From a virus: a stretch of 25,325 nt of DNA. The notes beneath the pieces were generated by a model. That model was given only the letters and a program-made list of their open reading frames with translations, was not told the origin of the DNA and ran no database searches. The first letter of the stretch is position 1, and every line of letters starts with the position of its first letter. The translations under genes were made by a program, and so were the position numbers. This document shows, piece after piece, positions 15,513-22,144 of the stretch. The stretch spans positions 1 through 25,325 of the IMG/VR virus record IMGVR_UViG_3300027797_001635; one strand, 5' to 3'.

Positions 15513-16962
15513 TTTTAAAAAATTTATTTTGGTTTATTTGGTCTTTATACAAAGATATGGATTTTAATTGAGATTTCAAAATATCTTTTCTGGCTTCCAT
15601 CATATCACCAGTTCTACATCCTTTAGCGAAATACACTTTAGGTCTATATAATAGTTCATCAGAAATCTCTCCTTTAAAAGCTGCTCTTAATAAAGGTTTC
15701 ATATGATTGTTTTCCTTCTGATATAGAGGTGGTATGTTCAATGTATATTCTACAAATGGTCTCCAACTATATGGTGTACGAACTTCAACAGTACCACCCC
15801 ACATAATGGATTGATTGGTAGTTAAGAAGTTTGTTTTATGAACATCCTCTACTAATTTTCTTCTTGCTTTATCATAATCTTCCGGTCTCCAATGAAACGC
15901 TTGAATGTGTCCATAACTACCCCATATTTCATCCGAAAGGTCACCACTAAAGACAACTTTAAATCCCAATTCATTAATCTTCTTAGATAATGCAATTTGA
16001 GCTATCGCTGAACCTACATTCTGCCATCTACTTTGTTCAATAACATAAAGTGTTTCATTGATTGAATCTTCAACATCTTTCTCAGTTAGAATAATTTCAT
16101 GTAGTTTTACACCAAATTCTTTTGCAGCAATTCTGGCATATTTTATATCATCATTCTTAGTATCTCCATCTCCCATTGAAACCACAAATGCTTCAATATT
16201 AGGGTTTATCTTTGAAAGTATGTAAGTTGTTATCACCGAATCAATACCCCCACTTAAAATGGTGCAGATTGGAACGTCAGATACCATCTTTACTTTAACC
16301 GCTTCTTCCAACATCGTTCTGATATTCTTAACAATAGTTTCTCTATCGTCATTTATTATTTCATTTGGAAGTTTATAATATGTTACCGTATTATGTTCTA
16401 ATGTTTTATAGTTGTAATCTAAGAATGTACCTGGATAAATTGCCTTTATTTGTTTTTCGTATAACTCTGAAATTGGTAATCCTTTCTTTTCTGAACAAAA
16501 TACTAATTTACCATCATTATCAATTGCATACCACAATGGTAGTTCACCAACGTAATCTCTGACAACAATTATTTTATTGATTTTAGTATCAACTATTGCA
16601 AAAGAAAACATTCCATCCAAATCTTTGAATGAATCAGTACCAAACTCTAAATACGCATTGAGAATTATTTCAGTATCGGATTTTGTTTTGAATGGGGTTG
16701 TTATACTTTCTTTTAATTTCTTAGTATAAGTACTATCCCATAACTCACCGTTATATACTATACAAACGGTTTTATCTTCATTCCACATTGGTTGATTTGC
16801 AGATGAGGATAAATCTTGTATTGAAAGGCGATTGTGTCCCACATAAAGATTATCAATCTTTTCAACTGCGGAAGCATCTCTACCTCTATGAATTATTTTT
16901 TTTAAATGGGTATGGGTCTGCTTCTTAGAAGTAAACCAATTACCGCCTATTATTCCACACAT
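15505..16962 (-). CDS. asnB: Glutamine-hydrolysing asparagine synthase-like amidotransferase, 485 aa
   Basis: The N-terminal Ntn glutaminase domain starts MCGIIGG, with Cys2 as the nucleophile, so the ATG at 16962 is fixed by function. HRGRDA, HNRLSI (R45) and NGELW (71-75) are glutamine-site motifs, and SDTEI follows at 95-99. The C-terminal ATP-pyrophosphatase domain has the PP-loop LSGGIDS (236-242) and GDLSDEIWGSY, the equivalent of GxGSDExFGGY in AsnB. At 485 aa it is somewhat shorter than E. coli AsnB (about 554). The enzyme would adenylate a carboxylate and amidate it with ammonia from glutamine. Aspartate is the usual acceptor, but relatives amidate sugars and other molecules. It leads an overlapping operon with a GNAT and two DNA methyltransferases, and its promoter should give a leaderless mRNA. 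Confidence 0.92.
   Translation of the reverse strand: MCGIIGGNWFTSKKQTHTHLKKIIHRGRDASAVEKIDNLYVGHNRLSIQDLSSSANQPMWNEDKTVCIVYNGELWDSTYTKKLKESITTPFKTKSDTEIILNAYLEFGTDSFKDLDGMFSFAIVDTKINKIIVVRDYVGELPLWYAIDNDGKLVFCSEKKGLPISELYEKQIKAIYPGTFLDYNYKTLEHNTVTYYKLPNEIINDDRETIVKNIRTMLEEAVKVKMVSDVPICTILSGGIDSVITTYILSKINPNIEAFVVSMGDGDTKNDDIKYARIAAKEFGVKLHEIILTEKDVEDSINETLYVIEQSRWQNVGSAIAQIALSKKINELGFKVVFSGDLSDEIWGSYGHIQAFHWRPEDYDKARRKLVEDVHKTNFLTTNQSIMWGGTVEVRTPYSWRPFVEYTLNIPPLYQKENNHMKPLLRAAFKGEISDELLYRPKVYFAKGCRTGDMMEARKDILKSQLKSISLYKDQINQNKFFKNA
15550..15580 (-). promoter_or_regulatory. Possible internal promoter for GNAT-methyltransferase genes, inside asnB
   Basis: Minus strand TTTG (15580-15577), 19 bases, TATCTTTG (15557-15550), an exact consensus fit located in the last codons of the amidotransferase gene and 37 bases before the GNAT ATG. 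The upstream base context (TTTTGAAATC) lacks the GGTA extension of the stronger set. Chance occurrence inside AT-rich coding DNA is possible. Confidence 0.45.
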
Positions 16963-16966
16963 ATAA

Positions 16967-16998
16967 CAAATTTACGAAACTTTTTTGATATTACCAAA
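16967..16998 (-). promoter_or_regulatory. Bacteroidetes-type promoter for asnB operon, giving leaderless mRNA
   Basis: Minus strand TTTG (16998-16995), 20 bases, TAAATTTG (16974-16967), an exact consensus fit with upstream block ATTTGGTAATATCA. Only four bases separate the -7 box from the ATG at 16962, so transcription should begin at or within a base or two of the start codon. The -33 box lies one base after the thioredoxin stop. Confidence 0.75.
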
Positions 16999-16999
16999 T

Positions 17000-17269
17000 C
17001 TATTTTATCGCCTCATTGATGGCATTTGCGTATGCCATCTTAGAAGTTAATCCTTGAAATCTTTCAACAACTATCCCATCCTTTTCAATTATTACTAACG
17101 GAATAGAAGTAACATTATATTGTTGTGCTTCTTCAGGCGAATTATCAACATCATATTCTATGAATGTTGCTTTACCTGCAAAATCATTTTTCAATCCTTC
17201 TAATACCGGTCCTAATGCTCTACAAGGACCACACCATACTGCTCCAAATTTTTTAACTACTAAGCTCAT
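17000..17269 (-). CDS. Thioredoxin, 89 aa
   Basis: This is a compact thioredoxin with the active site VWCGPCRAL (C13 and C16) and a cis-proline at TSIPLVII. The protein begins directly at the strand before the active site (MSLVVKKFGAVWCGPC), so it lacks the N-terminal strand-helix of E. coli thioredoxin (about 108 aa), as in several phage and archaeal mini-thioredoxins. It contains AKATFIEYDVDNSPEEAQQYNV, the normal strand 3 and helix. ATG 17269 overlaps the end of the DUF5522 gene by 17 bases. With the ribonucleotide reductase two genes upstream in the same operon, it most likely reduces that enzyme's C-terminal cysteine pair. Confidence 0.93.
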   Translation of the reverse strand: MSLVVKKFGAVWCGPCRALGPVLEGLKNDFAGKATFIEYDVDNSPEEAQQYNVTSIPLVIIEKDGIVVERFQGLTSKMAYANAINEAIK

Positions 17270-17441
17270 TTTTTTTTGTTTTATATTGTTCTATTAATTC
17301 TATATTTCCTTTTATGTGGTTTGGTTCATATGGACAATGGCGGCAGCCACTCCCACAGCAATAACCTCGTTCAATGTGATACTCAGGAGTGAAAACCACT
17401 TTACCATTTTCCAAATAATATAATTCTTTATCATTTTTCAT
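17253..17441 (-). CDS. DUF5522-like small cysteine-rich protein, 62 aa
   Basis: The core YYLENGKVVFTPEYHIERGYCCGSGCRHCPYEPNH (in two parts: ENGKVVFTPEYH, then RGYCCGSGCRHCPY) matches what I recall of DUF5522, a small family frequent in Bacteroidetes genomes. Four cysteines (C28, C29, C33 and C36) in CC-x3-C-x2-C form a plausible Zn or Fe-S site. The function of the family is unknown. It is joined to the ribonucleotide reductase stop by a one-base TAATG overlap and overlaps the thioredoxin start by 17 bases, so it lies tightly between an enzyme and its likely reductant. A role in reductase maintenance, metal or redox handling is an attractive inference. Family membership is from memory of the motif. 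Confidence 0.75.
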   Translation of the reverse strand: MKNDKELYYLENGKVVFTPEYHIERGYCCGSGCRHCPYEPNHIKGNIELIEQYKTKKNELSS

Positions 17442-19297
17442 TATTTTATTTCACATGCACCACCAGCACAAGCTAATTCACCACTTAAATCCGTAGTATC
17501 TTCCATCTCTACAATTTTACTTAAATCAACATCGTTTAATGTTTTCATAAGTTCATCATATTTTTCTTTAGTACAATCTTCAAAAGGTGCCTGAATGTAA
17601 GTACCGCCATCATAAGGTAATACCGATAATCCATTGTAGAATTCTTTATTCTCCCACATCCACTCTCCAACTGCTTTCCACTCATGCTCTCTAATAGAAA
17701 TAGTTGCTGATACGTTATGAGTATTATTACCGCTTCTATGCCCCGGCTTAACCCACTCACTATGTACTTTCTTAACTCTCTCTAATAATTGAATAGGAGA
17801 TTCAGTTCTAAAGATTGCAGTATCAGGTGCTTTTTGAGGAATACCAATTACTGCTGTATCATGTGGTCTGAAATACTCATCCTCTACTAATTCAGGATGA
17901 TTAATTGCTAAGTGAGAATACATTGATTCGTTCTTACCAACTCTTACTCTACGAATATAATAATCGTTATGCCAAGCGTGAATACCAGATGAAGTTCCTA
18001 ATGCCAAAGAAGTAGTTCCAGCAGGCTTAACCGTTGTACATCTTGCCGATGCGTTAATACCTAATATTTCTGCTACTCTTTTGTTTTCTATTTTCACAAC
18101 TTTTGCCGCTTCTTTCATATCCAATTTCAAAACTGCACCACTTCCGATACCTGTCATTGAAATTCCTATTAAGGCATCCTTTTCAGTTGTTCTTTGCCAT
18201 ATAGGTCTTAAGTAATGAAAATCAGTATATCCAGCCTGCAATGTTCCTACAAATGATGCTGCTTTAACTCTAGCATTTAATTCTTCTTGAGTATCAACAT
18301 CACTTACATTCACTTCACATAAGTTACAGAATTGAAAAGGTCTTAATGCAATCTCACAACAAGGATTAGTTCCCCAATCTTTATCATTTGATAAGTAGAT
18401 ACCAGGCTCACCTGCTCCACTTGCTTCAATTCTTTTCCAAAGGTCTAAAAAATATTCTTTTGTAATTTTATGTCTCATTAATACTGCTGAGTTATTTGCC
18501 CTACCTCTTTGTGGATTTGTTTCCCACCACGCACCACTCTTACAACTAATCATTTGCTCGTCAGTTGCGGAAAATAGTGCAATTAGTGCTGCTCTACGGA
18601 TACCACCTGCTAATACTGCATCAGCAATGTGACAAACCATATCATGCACTTCAATTGGTTTTAATTTCTCACCATCTTTTTTTGCATCTAAGATACCTTC
18701 TAATTTAATAAGGCATTCTTTTAGAGGTTGAGGACCTGGTGCTTTACCACCTGATGTTACCAATCGTGCTCCTTTCTCTCTAATATCTCTAAAATCAAAT
18801 ACCGGCTTACTACCACCAAAGAAATATGCCTTTACAATTACTGAAACTGCATCAGCCCATCCTTCAATACTATCACCGATTAAAAATCTTCTTGTTTTAT
18901 CAGTTGATGGCTTTCTAATTTCAGGTAAAGCATCAACGTGATGCTGTTGTACTGAATAACCTACTCCAGTTCCACCTAATAGTAAGAACATAATTTCTGA
19001 AAATACTCTCCAATCATCTACCGGTGCAAATGCACAATTGTAAATTCTATTTGGTGATAATTCAATTGGTTTACCTGCGAACTGCATTGAACGCATTGAT
19101 GGTAATATTTTTTTATTCGATACGAATTTATATACTTCTTTTATTTCCTCTTTTAAATTTGGATATGTCTTTATATGCATATCCATATTTCTTTTTACCA
19201 ACTCTTTCCAAGTTTCTCTCCTTTTTAATTCCGGTCTGTACTTTGCATACTTCATATAAACCGTAATGTCCGATAAAATTCGTGTTGAAATGTCCAT
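17441..19297 (-). CDS. nrdJ: Adenosylcobalamin-dependent (class II) ribonucleotide reductase, 618 aa
   Basis: It reduces ribonucleotides to deoxyribonucleotides using a B12-derived radical, with no small subunit or oxygen needed. Key residues align by spacing with the Lactobacillus leichmannii enzyme: C88 in RIYNCAF (redox partner), C313 in NPCCEI (thiyl), E315, and C324 in FQFCNLC (eleven residues after C313, the other redox Cys). The tail ELACAGGACEIK has C610 and C615, the CxxxxC pair reduced by thioredoxin. LLLGGTGVGYSV and KPAGTTSLALGTSSGIH are conserved active-site loops. There is no N-terminal ATP cone (protein begins MDISTRILSDITVYMKYA), and the length is below the 739 aa of L. leichmannii. 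The gene leads an operon with DUF5522 and thioredoxin. The unusual CC in NPCCEI (commonly CG) is notable. Confidence 0.93.
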   Translation of the reverse strand: MDISTRILSDITVYMKYAKYRPELKRRETWKELVKRNMDMHIKTYPNLKEEIKEVYKFVSNKKILPSMRSMQFAGKPIELSPNRIYNCAFAPVDDWRVFSEIMFLLLGGTGVGYSVQQHHVDALPEIRKPSTDKTRRFLIGDSIEGWADAVSVIVKAYFFGGSKPVFDFRDIREKGARLVTSGGKAPGPQPLKECLIKLEGILDAKKDGEKLKPIEVHDMVCHIADAVLAGGIRRAALIALFSATDEQMISCKSGAWWETNPQRGRANNSAVLMRHKITKEYFLDLWKRIEASGAGEPGIYLSNDKDWGTNPCCEIALRPFQFCNLCEVNVSDVDTQEELNARVKAASFVGTLQAGYTDFHYLRPIWQRTTEKDALIGISMTGIGSGAVLKLDMKEAAKVVKIENKRVAEILGINASARCTTVKPAGTTSLALGTSSGIHAWHNDYYIRRVRVGKNESMYSHLAINHPELVEDEYFRPHDTAVIGIPQKAPDTAIFRTESPIQLLERVKKVHSEWVKPGHRSGNNTHNVSATISIREHEWKAVGEWMWENKEFYNGLSVLPYDGGTYIQAPFEDCTKEKYDELMKTLNDVDLSKIVEMEDTTDLSGELACAGGACEIK

Positions 19298-19357
19298 TTT
19301 TTTGTAAATTTTGTTTAGTGTGTTAAAATATTTAAGGAAATCCCTAAAATGTAAGAA

Positions 19358-19365
19358 TAAATATA
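19358..19365 (-). promoter_or_regulatory. Weak -7 promoter box upstream of nrdJ
   Basis: Minus strand CGTATATTTA: TATATTTA matches TAnnTTTG except the last base, and CG precedes it as in other promoters here. No TTTG is seen 19-20 bases upstream (CCTG occupies that place), so if real this promoter may need an activator. A terminator just upstream means nrdJ must have some promoter in this gap. Confidence 0.35.
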
Positions 19366-19391
19366 CGGCCTGACACTAAACGATACAGGTC

Positions 19392-19400
19392 TGTGGATAA
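19392..19400 (-). promoter_or_regulatory. Perfect DnaA box (TTATCCACA) in nrdJ leader
   Basis: The minus strand reads TTATCCACA, the consensus high-affinity DnaA box, in the 189-base gap between the Hc1-like gene and nrdJ and about 30 bases upstream of the -7-like box. DnaA boxes control nrdAB in E. coli. A single nine-base match can also be chance. Confidence 0.45.
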
Positions 19401-19462
19401 AAACTCTACTTTTTTTCAAATTTATTCATGTCAAAATACATAGTGTATTAAAACATAATAAA

Positions 19463-19480
19463 AGGGGTGTCGCCACCCCT
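19463..19480 (-). terminator. Intrinsic terminator after the gp32-recA-rnh-gp41-Hc1 operon
   Basis: Seven-base stem AGGGGTG / CACCCCT with a four-base loop, followed on the minus strand by TTTTATTAT. It lies seven bases after the stop of the Hc1-like gene and isolates the nrdJ operon from upstream transcription. Confidence 0.85.
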
Positions 19481-19486
19481 ATCATA

Positions 19487-19660
19487 TTATGCTGTTTTTT
19501 GCTCTGCGGTAGATGCTTGTCTATACGCAGTGATTAATTTCTTCAAATCACCGATAGCTTTTCTAGCTCTTGATTTGTTTACTTTTTTAGTTCCGTTGTG
19601 CTCTGTTTCAAATTGTGTAAACAAAGTCTTCATTTGTTCGAATAGTTCTTGACTGTTCAT
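19487..19660 (-). CDS. Histone H1 (Hc1)-like small basic protein, 57 aa
   Basis: I translated this by hand: MNSQELFEQMKTLFTQ, then ETEHNGTKKVNKSRARKAIG, then DLKKLITAYRQASTAEQKTA. The block NGTKKVNKSRARKAIGDLKKLI resembles the small Hc1/H1-like proteins common in Bacteroidetes, with an N-terminal amphipathic helix (ELFEQMKTLFTQFE) and a basic second helix. Such proteins bind DNA non-specifically and condense nucleoids. ATG 19660 lies 23 bases after the helicase stop, in an A/T-rich leader, and the terminator follows. It is the last gene of the gp32-recA-helicase operon, which fits a DNA-binding job in phage genome handling or takeover of the host nucleoid. The family call is from pattern memory, and other small DNA-binding proteins could look alike. 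Confidence 0.68.
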   Translation of the reverse strand: MNSQELFEQMKTLFTQFETEHNGTKKVNKSRARKAIGDLKKLITAYRQASTAEQKTA

Positions 19661-19683
19661 GTTTTTTGTTTTTTATTGTTAAT

Positions 19684-21081
19684 TTATCCTAATCCTGTAA
19701 CCATTTGTGGTTTGCCTCCAACCGGCATTGTTTCAACGTATTTTTTGTGTAAAAGTTGTCTTTCTATTTCATTCCCGTTTGCACTGGCTCTTTGTGATAG
19801 TACACCATCCGCAGATGTAGCGGTATATACTTCTATCGTACCATATGTAGTATCCATCTTTGCTGGGAATGTGATACCATCTTGTCCAAAACGATTCTTC
19901 ATAATGTGTACTCTCGCCGTATTACTAAGTTTATCTTTTGCTTTCCTACTTAAACTCATAATAAAATCGGCGTTCATTACTTTTGCATATGAATCTGCAA
20001 TTTTATCGGCTTCAATAATATCACTATCAATTGCTGAACGATTTGTTTGTGATGCTGTCCAAATTGGTATTCCCAATTCACCACTCATTCCTCTCAAATC
20101 AATATACACACCACCTTGTTCAGCGTATGTACTATCGGTTTTATTTGAGTGTGATAATAACAAGTCAGCGTAATCCACAATAATTAAATCGGGTTTGTTG
20201 CCGGCTGCTATCATTTTTTCTAAGTGAGTCTGAATTGTTTTTGATGATGCTCCTTTTGGTGGAAAGTATTTAACTTTCAGTTTACCTTTTAGTTTTTTCA
20301 ATGAAGTCAATACTTCATCTTTTCTATTCACCAATTCATGTGATGCTATATGAGAAAATACGGTATCGTATCTCAATCCAACATACTCTTGTGATAATTC
20401 CATTGTATAATGTGCCACGGTCTTTCCCGCTTTTACAGCAGCCGCGCCTAAAGCACATAACACCCAAGTCTTACCAACACCAGACGGTGCAACTACAACT
20501 CCTAATTCTCCAGAACCCAATCCACCATTCATCAATTCGTTAATACATTCCCAATCAGTTGATACAGTATCTCGAGATGATTCATCATATCTTTTTTCAA
20601 AATCAATAAGATAATCCATACCTAAATCCGAATCAACACCCACTTTCATTGCTCTATCAACTAACTCTTTAATTCTGTCATAATTGCCAGCTTTTAGTAA
20701 ATCAATTGATTGTACAATTACATTTTTTAAATTTTGATTTATACAAAACTTTGTGAATTCGTTTTTAATATATTCAAAATCTTCGTGTCCAATTGAAGTA
20801 TAAACTACTTTGAGTTGCTCTACTACTGCTTTCTTTAAAGATGGATTATCTAGCTTTGATACTTGCCCTTTGAATACATCCAATGTAGGTTCTTTCTTGT
20901 ACTCATCGTAATAATCTTTAATCTCTTGTACTATCCATTTGTTAGCATCTGATTCGAAAAACTTCTTATCAATGATTTCGCACAATGTGTCCATCATTCT
21001 AACATCGGTAAGTAAAGCAGATATTACTTTAGCTTGAAACGATTGCCCATATTTAGAGAGTGTATCTACTTGCTCTGACAT
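19684..21081 (-). CDS. gp41: Replicative DnaB-like helicase, gp41-like, 465 aa
   Basis: This is the hexameric 5'-3' fork helicase. The N-terminal helical domain (YGQSFQAKVISALLTDVRMM ... DKKFFESDANKWIVQEIKDY, about residues 11-57) matches the DnaB N domain. The RecA-type motor domain has Walker A APSGVGKT (198-205, K204), TMELSQEY with the catalytic Glu (E228), Walker B LIIVDYADLL (D303), and TASQTNRSA further on (sensor). KNRFGQDG near the C-terminus is a typical arginine-finger region of DnaB. Length is close to T4 gp41 (about 475). It starts two bases before the end of the nuclease gene's intergenic TAG, essentially abutting it, and is followed by the Hc1-like gene. No primase (gp61) or loader (gp59) is seen in the window. 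Confidence 0.92.
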   Translation of the reverse strand: MSEQVDTLSKYGQSFQAKVISALLTDVRMMDTLCEIIDKKFFESDANKWIVQEIKDYYDEYKKEPTLDVFKGQVSKLDNPSLKKAVVEQLKVVYTSIGHEDFEYIKNEFTKFCINQNLKNVIVQSIDLLKAGNYDRIKELVDRAMKVGVDSDLGMDYLIDFEKRYDESSRDTVSTDWECINELMNGGLGSGELGVVVAPSGVGKTWVLCALGAAAVKAGKTVAHYTMELSQEYVGLRYDTVFSHIASHELVNRKDEVLTSLKKLKGKLKVKYFPPKGASSKTIQTHLEKMIAAGNKPDLIIVDYADLLLSHSNKTDSTYAEQGGVYIDLRGMSGELGIPIWTASQTNRSAIDSDIIEADKIADSYAKVMNADFIMSLSRKAKDKLSNTARVHIMKNRFGQDGITFPAKMDTTYGTIEVYTATSADGVLSQRASANGNEIERQLLHKKYVETMPVGGKPQMVTGLG

Positions 21082-22125
21082 CTATTTTACTATTATATTT
21101 GTGTAAGTTGATTTCAACCAATCGTTTATATCCTTCCAATTTTGAAGTATTTTGTACTTCATTGCTGCTTTAATAAAATCCATCTTATCAAACTTTTTAT
21201 TAGATTCGTTGAAACGGTCTAGTATTTTAAGAGTTTGGTTTGTATTGATTTGTGCTTCTTCTAATTGCATCAAATGCCTATTTCTCAATACCTCATTTCT
21301 TTGTGAAAGGATATCAGCGTATATTTTTGCATCATCTTTCTTAGCTTCACATATATCAAAGAATTCATCAAAGGTAATTAATCTATCTTCCTCTAATTCA
21401 GGAAATCTTTTTAATACAGTCTTTAAACCACATCCTTTAACGCCAGGAATATTATCTGAATTATCACCATCCAATGTTCTGAATAGTAAAAGATTTTGTG
21501 GGTACATTCCCCATTCTGCTTTTACTAACTCTCTATCATAAAGTTTCTTTTTAGTTGGCGAATAAACTTTCGTCTTATCATCTACTAATTGTAAGAAATC
21601 TTTATCCGTTGATACAATAATACATTCTTCATCTTCACCTAATATTTGTCTAGCTATGTTAGCTATCACATCATCGGCTTCGATTCCATCATATATCATT
21701 GTTGTAATTGGAAGTGAATCTAACAAATCAACTAACCAAACGAATTGGCGTTTCATTGAAAGCTGTTCTTCTTCCTGTGACATCATTTCAGGATATTGTC
21801 TATTAACCCTAAAACGATTTTTACCTCTATCAGCTTTGTATCCTTCAAACACTTCCTTTCTACCTTTAGAACCACCCTTACCATCAAAGATAAGAACTAC
21901 TCTAGTTGGATTGAATTGGCGGATTTGAAACCCGATTGAATTTAATGAACCAATAACTCCACCCGTATGGTCGCCATCCTCATTCATTGTAGGGTTGGTA
22001 GTCCAACTACGGATGAAGGTATTAAGTCCATCAATGACAAGAACTCTACTATTACGCACTCTTAAGTGGTTTGTCTCATGTTCTGATTCTACTTCGTTAA
22101 GAAGCTTTTTGTATAAGTCTTTCAT
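21082..22125 (-). CDS. rnh: FEN/5'-3' exonuclease, T4 RNase H-like, 347 aa
   Basis: This flap endonuclease would remove RNA primers from lagging strands. I chose ATG 22125 (MKDLYKKLLNEVESE), as an upstream extension to 22155 needs TTG. Metal-binding acidic motifs: VLVIDGLNTFIR (D32), LIFDGKGG (D81), YDGIEADDVIA (E149, D151 and D152), IVSTDKDFLQL (D174 and D176) and LDGDNSDNIPG (D221 and D224). The last is followed by VKGCGLKT, a helix-three-turn-helix DNA-binding element. Compared with T4 RNase H (305 aa) it has a slightly longer N-terminus and C-terminus. It lies 19 bases after recA and abuts the helicase gene. The tail contains coiled-coil-like charged segments. Confidence 0.93.
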   Translation of the reverse strand: MKDLYKKLLNEVESEHETNHLRVRNSRVLVIDGLNTFIRSWTTNPTMNEDGDHTGGVIGSLNSIGFQIRQFNPTRVVLIFDGKGGSKGRKEVFEGYKADRGKNRFRVNRQYPEMMSQEEEQLSMKRQFVWLVDLLDSLPITTMIYDGIEADDVIANIARQILGEDEECIIVSTDKDFLQLVDDKTKVYSPTKKKLYDRELVKAEWGMYPQNLLLFRTLDGDNSDNIPGVKGCGLKTVLKRFPELEEDRLITFDEFFDICEAKKDDAKIYADILSQRNEVLRNRHLMQLEEAQINTNQTLKILDRFNESNKKFDKMDFIKAAMKYKILQNWKDINDWLKSTYTNIIVK

Positions 22126-22144
22126 TTTGTTTTTGTAACCTTTA

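Noticed and set aside
19417-19424. TAAATTTG -7-like box upstream of nrdJ
   Set aside because: No TTTG at 19-20 bases upstream; a single box in AT-rich DNA is weak evidence.
19298-19462. Cobalamin riboswitch before the B12-dependent reductase
   Set aside because: No B12-box-like sequence or long structured leader could be seen in the short gap.
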